64,000 nucleotides of DNA from assembly GCF_000938305.1 (NCBI RefSeq), contig NZ_JYMT01000040.1, forward strand, positions 142,664-206,663, written 5' to 3'. The stretch's first letter is position 1. Each line of letters opens with the position of its first letter. The notes under the pieces are model-generated. The model saw only the letters and a list, made by a program, of their open reading frames with translations, was not told where the DNA came from and did not search any database. Both the position numbers and the translations under genes were made by a program. This DNA is from Bradyrhizobium sp. LTSP885 (lineage in GTDB: Bacteria; Pseudomonadota; Alphaproteobacteria; Rhizobiales; Xanthobacteraceae). Positions 16,384 through 24,393 of this stretch are shown in pieces.

Positions 16384-17787
16384 GTGCTCGACCAGGTGAC
16401 CTCAAATGCGGCGCGGACCAATCTGGCGCCGATCCCGATGGAATGCGATGCGCCGTTCCTTAAAGTCACCGGCGAATTGCCGCGCGAGCTGAACGGCACG
16501 CTCTATCGCAACGGCCCCAACCCGCAATTCGAAGCGCCGGGCGCGCACTGGTTCGTCGGCGACGGCATGCTGCACGCCTTCCATCTTGAGAACGGCCGCG
16601 CCAGCTATCGCAACCGCTGGGTCCGCACCCCGAAATGGCAGGCCGAGCACGACGCCGGCCGCGCGCTGTTCGGCGGCTTCGGCCGCAAACTGCCGGATAC
16701 GCCGCCTACGACCGTCACCGATAGCGGCGTCGCCAACACCAACATCATCTTCCACGGCGGCCGTTTGCTGGCGCTGGAGGAAGGCCATCTGCCGACCGAA
16801 ATCGAGCCTGGTACGCTCAACAGGCTGGGCTATTGCGACTACAAGGGCGCCATATCAGGTCCCTTCACCGCGCATCCCAAGATCGACCCGGTCACCGGCG
16901 AAATGGTGTTCTTCGGCTACAACGCCGCCGGACCATTGACCCCTGCCCTCTCCTTCGGATCGGTCAATGCATCCGGCGTGGTGACGCGGTTCGAGCGTTT
17001 TGACGCGCCCTATGCCAGCATGGTGCATGACTTCATCGTCACCACCAACCATGTGCTGTTCCCGGTGCTGCCGATCACCGGCAGCATGCAGCGCGCGATG
17101 CGGGGACAGGCGCCCTATGCCTGGGAGCCGGAGAAAGGCGCCTATGTCGGCGTGATGAAGCGCAGCGGCGCGTCAAAGGATATCATCTGGTTCCGGGCCG
17201 AGAGCTGCTACGTGTTCCACGTCATGAATGCGTGGGAAGAGGGAAATCGCATCATCGCCGATGTGATGCAATTCGAGGAAGCGCCCTTGTTCAACCATCC
17301 CGACGGCTCGCCGACCGATCCGACCAAGAACCGGGCGCGCTATTGCCGCTGGACCTTCGATCTCGCAGGGAATACCGACCGCTTCACGCAAACCTATCTC
17401 GACGACCTCACCGGCGAATTCCCCCGCGTCGACGATCGCCGCGCAGGAATGACGAGCAACCACGGCTGGTACGCTTGCGCCAACCCTGATCTGCCGATGT
17501 TCGGCGCGCTGTCGGGCATCGTCCATGTCGACGGCAAGGGCAAGCGGCTCGGCCACTATCTCCTGCCCGCCGGCGACACGATCTCCGAGCCGGTTTTCGT
17601 CGAGCGCGGCACCGAGGCCGTCGAAGGCGACGGCTGGCTGCTGGCGGTGGTCTGGCGCGCACGGGAGAACCGCAGCGACCTCGCAATCTTCAACGCCACC
17701 GACGTCGAAGCCGGCCCCGCGGCGCTGGTGCATCTCGGCCATCGCGTACCGGATGGATTTCACGGCAATTGGGTGGGCGCAGAGTAG
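16384..17787 (+). CDS. carotenoid oxygenase (RPE65/lignostilbene dioxygenase family)
   Basis: This encodes 467 residues from a GTG start placed ideally behind GGAGGAGG. Family landmarks: LNGTLYRNGPNPQF and HWFVGDGMLHAF near the N-terminus, and the four iron-binding His regions TAHPKID, MVHDFI, FHVMNAWEE and DGFHGNW at the very end. The enzyme is a non-haem Fe(II) dioxygenase that cleaves a C=C double bond in a carotenoid, apocarotenoid or stilbene. No signal peptide. Control by the divergent TetR repressor is likely, so the substrate or a product may be the inducer. Confidence 0.93.
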   Translation: MLDQVTSNAARTNLAPIPMECDAPFLKVTGELPRELNGTLYRNGPNPQFEAPGAHWFVGDGMLHAFHLENGRASYRNRWVRTPKWQAEHDAGRALFGGFGRKLPDTPPTTVTDSGVANTNIIFHGGRLLALEEGHLPTEIEPGTLNRLGYCDYKGAISGPFTAHPKIDPVTGEMVFFGYNAAGPLTPALSFGSVNASGVVTRFERFDAPYASMVHDFIVTTNHVLFPVLPITGSMQRAMRGQAPYAWEPEKGAYVGVMKRSGASKDIIWFRAESCYVFHVMNAWEEGNRIIADVMQFEEAPLFNHPDGSPTDPTKNRARYCRWTFDLAGNTDRFTQTYLDDLTGEFPRVDDRRAGMTSNHGWYACANPDLPMFGALSGIVHVDGKGKRLGHYLLPAGDTISEPVFVERGTEAVEGDGWLLAVVWRARENRSDLAIFNATDVEAGPAALVHLGHRVPDGFHGNWVGAE

Positions 17788-17797
17788 ACGTACTCCC

Positions 17798-17891
17798 CGT
17801 CATTCCGAGGCAGCCCACAGGGCTGAACCCGGAAGCCAGAGGTTATAAGCTCGAGATTCCGGGTTGGCGCTGACGCGCGCCCCGGAATGAC
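17798..17891. repeat. REP-like element (CGTCATTCCGAGGC...CCCGGAATGAC)
   Basis: Inverted ends CGTCATTCCGAGGC and GCCCCGGAATGAC enclose GCTGAACCCGGAA and the reverse partner TTCCGGGTTGGCGC. It belongs to the same family as the elements at 10260-10388 and 32016-32097. It separates the carotenoid oxygenase from the MAPEG gene. Confidence 0.8.
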
Positions 17892-17926
17892 AGCGTTGGG
17901 AAAACGCCGACACCCGGGAGCCTCGC

Positions 17927-18337
17927 ATGCATATGCCATCCATCACGTCAGGCTATCTCGCGGTGCTTGCCCTGATCTACGCAGCCCTCGCGCTGCAGGT
18001 GATCCGGTTGCGGCGGAGCAGCCTCGCGGCGTTCAGTGACGGCGGCAATTTGGCGCTGCGCAACGCCATCCGCACCCATGCCAACTTCATGGAGTATGTC
18101 CCGATCATCACCCTGATGGTGGCGTTCCTGGAAATGTCGGGAGCACCTGCATCGCGGGTGCATCTGTTGATGGGCGCGCTGCTGTTGTCGCGACTGATCC
18201 ATCCGCTCGGCATGTATGCGTCGCCGGATTCGCTGCAATTCCGGGTCTGCCGGGTCGGCGGCATTGTCATCACGATCGGCCTGCTCGTCAGCTGTGCGAT
18301 CACGACGCTGTCACGAGCCGCCGCGGGTGGCGGCTGA
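17927..18337 (+). CDS. MAPEG-family membrane protein
   Basis: This encodes 136 residues with four hydrophobic helices, the usual MAPEG topology. The signature ALRNAIRTHANFMEYVPIITLM (Arg/His/Asn/Glu on the second helix) is the glutathione-binding motif of bacterial MAPEG proteins. It probably conjugates or reduces hydrophobic electrophiles in the membrane. It lies downstream of the carotenoid oxygenase, but an intervening palindromic repeat may separate their transcripts. Confidence 0.85.
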   Translation: MHMPSITSGYLAVLALIYAALALQVIRLRRSSLAAFSDGGNLALRNAIRTHANFMEYVPIITLMVAFLEMSGAPASRVHLLMGALLLSRLIHPLGMYASPDSLQFRVCRVGGIVITIGLLVSCAITTLSRAAAGGG

Positions 18338-18385
18338 ACATTCGTCAACAGACTGATAATATTGGTCTTTTCATACATCATCGCG

Positions 18386-18457
18386 ATTTTTACACTGTAA
18401 AGATTTTGCTTGACGATCTCCCCGCCAAGCCCTAGCGTATCTTTACGATGTAAAGAT
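18386..18457 (+). promoter_or_regulatory. second copy of the two-operator promoter
   Basis: The same architecture as at 16292-16364: palindrome ATTTTTAC-ACT-GTAAAGAT (18386-18404), -35 TTGACG (18410-18415), 17-bp spacer, -10 TAGCGT (18433-18438), and the perfect palindrome ATCTTTAC-GAT-GTAAAGAT (18439-18457). The operators and the run into the -35 are identical to the first copy, while the spacer differs. It should place the membrane-protein gene at 18476 under the same TetR repressor. Confidence 0.85.
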
Positions 18458-18475
18458 CGACCGATGAGGCTTCCA

Positions 18476-19051
18476 ATGACGATCTTCCTTATCTTCGCTC
18501 CCTACGGCGCCTTCGCCGCACTGATGCTGGTGGCCTCGGCCACTGTCAGCCTGCTCTGCGCCGCCCTGATCTGCGTTGCCGTGATCGCGCTGGATGTCGC
18601 ACGCGGCCGCAGCATCAAGACTCTCACGCTCGGCTCGGTGGTCGTGTTCACGGCGGTCGGCAGCTACCTCACCTTCGTTGACGCGACGCTGAGTACCACT
18701 GCGGTGAAGCTCGCGGTCGACGCCGGCATCTTCCTGGTGTCGCTCTCCTCGATCATGCTCCGCCATCCCTTCACGCGGCAATATGCGATGGAAATCGTCG
18801 ACGCCGAGACGACGCGGCTGCCAAGCTTCGAACGCGTCAACTATCTGATTTGCTGGGCCTGGACCGGCGCGGCGCTGTTGATGATGGTCGGCAACATCGC
18901 GGTGCTCTACGTGCCAAACCTGCCGCTGTGGTCGGGCCTGCTGGTCGCCTTCGCCGCCCGCAACGGCGCGGTCTGCTTCACCAGATGGTATCCGCAGTAC
19001 CGCAAGGCCAAGTACGGAACGCCACCAGCCAGCGCGCTGCTCTCGCACTGA
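18476..19051 (+). CDS. multi-pass membrane protein of unknown function, TetR-controlled
   Basis: This encodes 191 residues from the ATG at 18476, with TGAGG just upstream; in-frame starts before about 18445 would lie upstream of transcription. About six hydrophobic segments are seen: two near the N-terminus, two in the middle (VVVFTAVGSYLTFVDA, VDAGIFLVSLSSIML) and two after RHPFTRQYAMEIVDAE. Its conserved-looking polar motif RHPFTRQYA between helices may be functional. The shared operators suggest it works with the carotenoid oxygenase, perhaps on substrate handling. Confidence 0.75.
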   Translation: MTIFLIFAPYGAFAALMLVASATVSLLCAALICVAVIALDVARGRSIKTLTLGSVVVFTAVGSYLTFVDATLSTTAVKLAVDAGIFLVSLSSIMLRHPFTRQYAMEIVDAETTRLPSFERVNYLICWAWTGAALLMMVGNIAVLYVPNLPLWSGLLVAFAARNGAVCFTRWYPQYRKAKYGTPPASALLSH

Positions 19052-19108
19052 AGCTTCGACGCGACAACATCCAGCCCCAAAGAAACGCCCAAGGACGGAA
19101 CCACGACG

Positions 19109-19663
19109 ATGAAGAGCGTATTGGCCAAGCTTGCGACCGACTTTCTCTCCACCATCGTGTTCCTGGTGGTCTATCTCGTCACCGACAACGTGCTGCTCGC
19201 CACCGGCGTGGCGATCGCAGGTGCGATCGCGCAGGCGATCCGCGCCCGTGTGAAAGGCGAAGCGCTCGGCTTCATGACCTGGGCGAGCCTCGCGCTGGCC
19301 ATCGTGCTCGGCGGCGCCACGCTGCTGACCCACGATCCGCGCTTCGTGCTGGCGAAGCCTGCGATCGCGCATTTCGCGATCGGCGCCATCATGCTCAAGC
19401 GCGGCTGGATGCTGCGCTACATGCCGGCGCGCGTCACCGAGGTGATCCCGGAATACGTCACCCTCGCCGGCTATGCCTGGGCCCTGCTGATGTTCGCGCT
19501 CGGCGCCGGCACGATCGCGATTGCCTCAACCGGCGACATCAAGCTGTGGGCGACCTACGTCACCGTGGTCGCGGCCGGCGCCAAGATCGCCGCCTTCGCG
19601 ATCCAGTACGTCGTCTTCCGCTTCCTGATCACCAACCGTCTGCGCGCCGCCGCCCGCGCCTGA
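19109..19663 (+). CDS. yciB: YciB / septation protein A family membrane protein
   Basis: This encodes 184 residues with five or six membrane helices. MKSVLAKLATDFLSTIVFLVVYLVTDNVLLATG is followed by HDPRFVLAKPAIAHFAIGAIMLKRGWMLRYMP, which contains the conserved core of inner-membrane-spanning protein YciB. YciB members influence septation and envelope homeostasis. It follows the TetR-controlled membrane gene by 57 bp on the same strand and may be read from the same promoter. Confidence 0.82.
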   Translation: MKSVLAKLATDFLSTIVFLVVYLVTDNVLLATGVAIAGAIAQAIRARVKGEALGFMTWASLALAIVLGGATLLTHDPRFVLAKPAIAHFAIGAIMLKRGWMLRYMPARVTEVIPEYVTLAGYAWALLMFALGAGTIAIASTGDIKLWATYVTVVAAGAKIAAFAIQYVVFRFLITNRLRAAARA

Positions 19664-19681
19664 TCGCCGCAGGGCGCAAAA

Positions 19682-19735
19682 CAGCATGATCCAGAAAAGT
19701 GGGGACCGGTTTTCCGAGAAGATCATGCTCAAACA
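19682..19735. repeat. rhizobial palindromic repeat (AGCATGATCC...GATCATGCTC)
   Basis: The element AGCATGATCCAGAAAAGTGG ... CGGTTTTCCGAGAAGATCATGCTC is a short inverted repeat (GCATGATC / GATCATGC arms; AAAAGTGGGGACCGGTTTT centre). I know this motif as a frequent intergenic element in Bradyrhizobium and relatives. It is followed by a further hairpin (GATCACGACGCGATCTCTTG / GTGTCGTGATC). Confidence 0.7.
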
Positions 19736-19840
19736 AAGAGGAGAGATCACGACGCGATCTCTTGGATCGTGTCGTGATCTAGGCGTGCGCGGCAGGATGG
19801 GCTATACCCCGCGCACACTTGACCTCGAGGGGAGACATCA

Positions 19841-20137
19841 ATGGCGGTGGACGGAAACTGGAATCTCACCATGACGACGCCGATGGGCGAGCGCAAGGCG
19901 ACGCTGTCGCTGGCAAGCTCGGGCGGCACGCTCACGGGTACGCAGGGCGCCGAAGGCAATTCGACCGAGATCTTCGACGGCACCGTGAATGGTGACGACC
20001 TCGCCTGGAAGGTGTCCATCACCAACCCGATGCCGCTGACGCTCGACTTCAGCGGCAAGGTCTCCGGCGACAGCATCTCCGGCGAAATGGGCATCGGCCC
20101 GATGGGCAGTTTTCCCTTCACCGGCAGCCGGGCGTAA
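19841..20137 (+). CDS. small conserved beta-rich protein of unknown function
   Basis: This encodes 98 residues with a repeating strand-turn pattern: NWNLTMTTPMGERKATLSL, GGTLTGTQGAEGNS, FDGTVNGDDLAWKVSI and DFSGKVSGDSISGEM. It is a single small beta-sheet domain of the kind found in many Bradyrhizobium genomes. No signal peptide or catalytic motif is seen. A ribosome site (GGGGAG) precedes the ATG. Confidence 0.75.
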   Translation: MAVDGNWNLTMTTPMGERKATLSLASSGGTLTGTQGAEGNSTEIFDGTVNGDDLAWKVSITNPMPLTLDFSGKVSGDSISGEMGIGPMGSFPFTGSRA

Positions 20138-20147
20138 GCGCCCCGCT

Positions 20148-20822
20148 CTAGAACCAGATCTGCATTGGCAGATCATGCGCATCCAGCGGCGGCGCGCCTT
20201 CGGGAACGCTGCCGTGTGGAGCGCAGGCCGCGAGCGCCACAGCACAGGCATCCAGCACGTCATCACGTTTCGCGCCGGTGCCGATCCGCACCTCAGTCAG
20301 CCACCGATCGATCTCGCGAAAGCCGGCGCGCTTGAGCAGCTTGCGGCGGAGCGCATCGCCCTCCTCCGACTTCTTTCGCGGCAACGGCTTGCCGCTGTTC
20401 AGCCGCAGGAACACCAATTCGGGATGGACCTCGCGGATGTCGCGCGCGCGATGCGCGCGCACGAACGCATCGACCTCCATGATTTTCTTGCCGAGGTGCC
20501 AGAGCTGGCGTGAGACCCGCGTCTGGCTGCGGCGCAGCGCGTCCATGTTCGCCTTGTCGGGATCGGCAAATTCCTGCCAGAGCCAGCGCCGCGCTCCGGT
20601 GAAGACGCGCGAGGCATGCGGCCGCAATTTGTCACGCGCGAGCAAGTCGCAATCTCGCGTGCCGTCGTCAGTCATGCCGATTGGAATATCGATGCCGGTG
20701 CGATCGAACGGATGCGCCAGCGCGTCCGCGATATCAGCCTGGAAGGACATCGTGCGTTGGTCGCCGTCGATGGTAACGGCGACCCAGCCTTTGGAAAATC
20801 CGTCGAGGCCGATCGCCTTCAA
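20148..20822 (-). CDS. DUF429 family protein, translationally coupled to fumarase
   Basis: This encodes 224 residues. The RNase-H-like opening MKAIGLDGFSKGWVAVTID, then GIDIPIGMTD, EVHPELVFLRL, HLGKKIMEVD and a C-terminal DDVLDACAVALAA mark the DUF429 family (predicted nuclease fold, function unknown). The start codon is TTG, which overlaps the fumarase stop as TTGA, so translation depends on re-initiation after fumarase. Confidence 0.8.
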   Translation of the reverse strand: MKAIGLDGFSKGWVAVTIDGDQRTMSFQADIADALAHPFDRTGIDIPIGMTDDGTRDCDLLARDKLRPHASRVFTGARRWLWQEFADPDKANMDALRRSQTRVSRQLWHLGKKIMEVDAFVRAHRARDIREVHPELVFLRLNSGKPLPRKKSEEGDALRRKLLKRAGFREIDRWLTEVRIGTGAKRDDVLDACAVALAACAPHGSVPEGAPPLDAHDLPMQIWF

Positions 20823-22474
20823 CCGAGGTTCAGTTCCTTGAAGAAGTCGTTGCCCTTGTCGTCGATGATGATGAAGGCCGGGAAATCGACCACCTCGATG
20901 CGCCAGATCGCTTCCATGCCGAGCTCGGGATACTCGACCACCTCGACCTTCTTGATGCAGTGCTCGGCGAGGTTCGCCGCAGCACCGCCGATCGAGCCGA
21001 GATAGAAGCCGCCGTGCTTCTTGCAGGCCTCGCGCACCGCGACCGCGCGGTTGCCCTTGGCGACCATCACCATCGAACCGCCGGCAGCCTGGAACTGATC
21101 GACGAAGGAGTCCATGCGTCCCGCGGTGGTCGGGCCGAACGCGCCCGAGGCGTAGCCATCGGGCGTCTTGGCCGGACCGGCGTAGTAGACCGGGTGGTTC
21201 TTGAAATAATCCGGCAGCGGCTCGCCCTTCTCCAGCCGCTCGCGCAACTTGGCGTGCGCGGAATCGCGCGCCACGATCATGGTGCCGGTCATCGACACCC
21301 GGGTCTTGATCGGATGCTTCGACAGCGTCGCCAGGATGTCCTTCATCGGCTGGTTGAGGTCGATCTTGACGACGTCGCCGCCGAGCGACTGCTCGACCGC
21401 AGGCAGATACTGCGCCGGATTGTGCTCGAGCTCCTCGAGATAGACGCCGTCCCTGGTGATCTTGCCGAGTACCTGGCGGTCGGCCGAGCAGGAAACGCCG
21501 AGCCCGATCGGGAGCGAGGCGCCGTGGCGCGGCAGGCGGATGACGCGGACGTCGTGGCAGAAATACTTGCCGCCGAACTGCGCGCCGACGCCGAGCGACT
21601 GCGTCATCTTGAGGATCTCCTGCTCCATCTCAAGATCGCGGAACGCATTGCCGTCGGCCGAGCCGTGGGTCGGCAGCGCATCGAGATAGCGCGCGGAAGC
21701 AAGCTTCACCGTCTTCATGCAGAGCTCGGCCGACGTGCCGCCGATCACGATCGCAAGATGATACGGCGGGCACGCCGCGGTGCCGAGCGTCAGCACCTTC
21801 TCCTTCAGGAACGCCAGCAGGCGGTCCTTCGTCAGCACCGAGGGCGTCGCCTGGAACAGGAAACTCTTGTTGGCCGAGCCGCCGCCCTTGGCCATGAACA
21901 TGAACTTGTAGGCGTCATCGCCCTCGGCATAGATCTCGCACTGCGCCGGCATATTGTTGGCGGTGTTCTTCTCCTCATACATCGACAGCGGCGCCACCTG
22001 CGAGTAGCGCAGATTGCGGCGGAGATACGCATCGCGCGCGCCTTCGGAGAGTGCGGCCTCGTCGTCGCCGTCGGTGATGACGCGAAAGCCCTTCTTGCCC
22101 ATGATGATCGCGGTGCCGGTGTCCTGGCACATCGGCAGCACGCCGCCGGCGGCGATGTTGGCGTTCTTCAGGAAATCGAAGGCGACAAACTTGTCGTTGT
22201 CGCTGGCTTCCTTGTCCTCGAGGATGTTGCGGAGCTGTTTCAGATGGCCGGGCCGCAGATAGTGGTTGATGTCGCCGAACGCGGCCTCCGAGAGCGCCCG
22301 CAGCGCCTCCCGCGACACCACGAGCATGTCCTTGCCCAAAACCTTCTCGACCCGCACGCCCTCGGTCGTGACCTTCTTGTAGGGCGTGGTATCCGCGCCC
22401 AGCGGGAACAGCGGCGTGTGCTTGTAGGGCGGAACGGGCTTCTGCGGATCGGGGAAGGCGCTGGGGGCGTTCAT
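20819..22474 (-). CDS. fumA: class I fumarate hydratase
   Basis: This encodes 551 residues, the full length of iron-sulfur (class I) fumarases. Cluster cysteines are visible in MCQDTGTAIIMGKKG, GTAACPPYHLAIVIGGTSAE and GVSCSADRQVLG. The C-terminal beta domain (SMTGTMIVARDSAHAKL, YYAGPAKTPDGYASGAFGPTT, RMDSFVDQF) is complete. The enzyme interconverts fumarate and malate in the citric acid cycle in the cytoplasm and is sensitive to oxygen and superoxide. The DUF429 gene is coupled to its stop codon. Confidence 0.95.
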   Translation of the reverse strand: MNAPSAFPDPQKPVPPYKHTPLFPLGADTTPYKKVTTEGVRVEKVLGKDMLVVSREALRALSEAAFGDINHYLRPGHLKQLRNILEDKEASDNDKFVAFDFLKNANIAAGGVLPMCQDTGTAIIMGKKGFRVITDGDDEAALSEGARDAYLRRNLRYSQVAPLSMYEEKNTANNMPAQCEIYAEGDDAYKFMFMAKGGGSANKSFLFQATPSVLTKDRLLAFLKEKVLTLGTAACPPYHLAIVIGGTSAELCMKTVKLASARYLDALPTHGSADGNAFRDLEMEQEILKMTQSLGVGAQFGGKYFCHDVRVIRLPRHGASLPIGLGVSCSADRQVLGKITRDGVYLEELEHNPAQYLPAVEQSLGGDVVKIDLNQPMKDILATLSKHPIKTRVSMTGTMIVARDSAHAKLRERLEKGEPLPDYFKNHPVYYAGPAKTPDGYASGAFGPTTAGRMDSFVDQFQAAGGSMVMVAKGNRAVAVREACKKHGGFYLGSIGGAAANLAEHCIKKVEVVEYPELGMEAIWRIEVVDFPAFIIIDDKGNDFFKELNLG

Positions 22475-22686
22475 GGGTTTGCTCGTCGGTTCGAGGGCCG
22501 GACCTAAAGCCTGCGAGGGGCCGGCCGGCGATATAGAGCCGTTCTAAGCATTTTTGGGACAAAGGAAAGGGAAGCCGGCCGCCGCCCAGCCATGCACGGG
22601 ACCGCAATCCATGTGGGCTACTTCACAGACATGTAATCTATGGTTGTCGCATGATGGGATTCCATCACCAACCAAGGGAGGCCATC

Positions 22687-23001
22687 ATGAAGACAGGACT
22701 TTTCGTGTCGTTCGCGGCGCTGGCGTTGCTGATCTCGATCCCCTCGGGCGCCAATGCCGCGGGCCAACGCTGCGGCGGCTTTGCAGGGTTCGTGTGTGGC
22801 CCTGAGGAGTTCTGCCAGTTTAAAGCCGGCACATGCGGCCGCTTCGACCAGTTCGGCAGCTGCGTGCGCAAGCCGCACATCTGCTTCAAGATCTTCCGCC
22901 CGGTGTGCGGCTGTGACGGCAAGACCTATGGCAACGATTGCGAGCGCGAGTCGGCCGGGGTCTCGAAGGCCCACAACGGCAAGTGCAAGGCCGAGTTCTA
23001 A
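22687..23001 (+). CDS. secreted Kazal-type protease-inhibitor-like protein
   Basis: This encodes 104 residues from the ATG at 22687 (AAGGGAGG upstream). A signal peptide ends at NAAG. The mature chain has ten cysteines, and its last part FRPVCGCDGKTYGNDCERES fits the Kazal motif (C-G-x-DGxTYxNxC). The reactive loop would lie just before it. Kazal domains inhibit serine proteases; bacterial copies are known but uncommon. Five disulfides imply export and oxidative folding. Confidence 0.85.
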   Translation: MKTGLFVSFAALALLISIPSGANAAGQRCGGFAGFVCGPEEFCQFKAGTCGRFDQFGSCVRKPHICFKIFRPVCGCDGKTYGNDCERESAGVSKAHNGKCKAEF

Positions 23002-23111
23002 GCCGACGACAGGTCCGAACGGCCGTCTGTGACCGCCCCGCGGTCACAGCAGATATTGACGGGCTCCGCGGGAGCCTGCATGAACCCTGCGCATACCGCC
23101 GCGGGGGTTTC

Positions 23112-23603
23112 ATGACCAGACGATTGCGCCTTGATCTGCCGTTCCGTGTCCGCTCCATCCTGCCCGCCGCGCTGTTGGCGCTGACTGCGGCCTTCGCGGC
23201 GGCGCCCGCGCACGCTGATCCCTGCGAGGACATCGCAAAACAGCTCGCCGGCCAGATCGACGGCCTGAAGGTCAATTTCACCGCCGCCAACATCACCTAC
23301 CTGACCCATCCGGCGGCGAAGGAATTGTCGCTCGGCTGCCGCGGCAAGGACTATTCGGTCGAGCTCTACGCCAAGACCGACCGCAAGATGAAGCCGGAGT
23401 TCTTCAACCTGGTCGGTTCGGCGGCGGCGCTGGTCTTCACCGTGCCGAAGGACGACACCCAGACCGGCACCACGCGCTGCCTGAAGCGCATGGGCATCCT
23501 GCGCGGCGACAAGGTCACGATGCGCTACAAGCGCCTCAATCTGGAATGCGCGCGCACCAAGACCGAGGCCTCGATCACGATCCGGCGCGGCAACAGCGAG
23601 TGA
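23112..23603 (+). CDS. secreted protein of unknown function
   Basis: This encodes 163 residues from the ATG at 23112 with a signal peptide ending in AAPAHA. The mature region has paired cysteines (DPCEDIAKQL, SLGCRGKDYSVELY, TRCLKRM, NLECARTK) and a strand-rich core. It is conserved in character but I recognise no family. It follows the Kazal-type gene by 110 bp on the same strand. Confidence 0.7.
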   Translation: MTRRLRLDLPFRVRSILPAALLALTAAFAAAPAHADPCEDIAKQLAGQIDGLKVNFTAANITYLTHPAAKELSLGCRGKDYSVELYAKTDRKMKPEFFNLVGSAAALVFTVPKDDTQTGTTRCLKRMGILRGDKVTMRYKRLNLECARTKTEASITIRRGNSE

Positions 23604-23713
23604 TATGTTTGTGACCCCGGGAACGTCTGAGGCGATCTGAAAGTTGATCGTTGCCGCCGCACGTTTGCCGGAAGACGTGCGATGATCGGTCCCTGGACTC
23701 CACGGAGCCGCCA

Positions 23714-24388
23714 ATGATCGCCAAGCTCCTCGTGCAGAATACGCTGTTCGTCGTCGGCATGGGCGCGCTGCTGTTCGCAGCCTCCGGCACGCTGCACTGG
23801 CCAGGGGCGTGGACGTACCTGGTCGCCTCGGCCGTGATCGGCCCGGCCACCGGCCTGTGGCTCGCCAGGACCGACCCCGGACTGCTCGCCGAACGCATGC
23901 GCTTCACCGCGCGCGAGGATCAGCCCCGCGACGATAAGTGGTTCATGCTGATGTTCGTGGCGGTGGCCGTGCTCTGGTTCGTCACGATGGGGCTCGACCG
24001 CCGGTTTGGCGGCGGCATCGCCGGCGTGCCACTGATCGTCGCAGGCCTTGCGATGTATCTGCTCTCGACTGTCCTGGTCATGTGGGTGTTCCGCACCAAC
24101 TCGTTTGCGTCACCGGTCGTGAAGGTGCAGGCCGAGCGTCACCATCAGGTGATCGCGACCGGTCCCTACGCGCTGGTCCGCCATCCGATGTATGCGAGCA
24201 TCATGCTGTTCTTTGTCGGCGTGCCGCTCATGCTCGGCTCATGGTGGGGCCTCGCCTTCGCGCCGCTGTTCTTCCTGATGTTCGCATTCCGCACCCGCAT
24301 CGAGGAGCGTACGCTGGCGGCGGGACTGCCCGGCTATGCCGACTACGCGGCGCGGGTGCGCTATCGTCTGGTGCCCGGACTTTGGTGA
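23714..24388 (+). CDS. isoprenylcysteine carboxyl methyltransferase-like (PEMT/ICMT) membrane protein
   Basis: This encodes 224 residues with several membrane helices. The C-terminal motif VIATGPYALVRHPMYASIMLFFVG followed by FRTRIEERTLAAGLPGYADYAARVRYRLVP is the SAM-binding signature of the ICMT/PEMT/NnrU superfamily (G-P-Y-x-x-V-R-H-P-x-Y and E-E-x-x-L). In bacteria such proteins methylate lipids or unknown small molecules at the membrane. The start at 23714 is the only one close to a hydrophobic N-terminus. Confidence 0.88.
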   Translation: MIAKLLVQNTLFVVGMGALLFAASGTLHWPGAWTYLVASAVIGPATGLWLARTDPGLLAERMRFTAREDQPRDDKWFMLMFVAVAVLWFVTMGLDRRFGGGIAGVPLIVAGLAMYLLSTVLVMWVFRTNSFASPVVKVQAERHHQVIATGPYALVRHPMYASIMLFFVGVPLMLGSWWGLAFAPLFFLMFAFRTRIEERTLAAGLPGYADYAARVRYRLVPGLW

Positions 24389-24393
24389 GAGGG

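Noticed and set aside
20960..22507. 515-codon plus-strand frame
   Set aside because: It lies entirely antisense to class I fumarase, whose sequence is unmistakable. The frame is rich in Arg and Val and is open only because of the high GC content.
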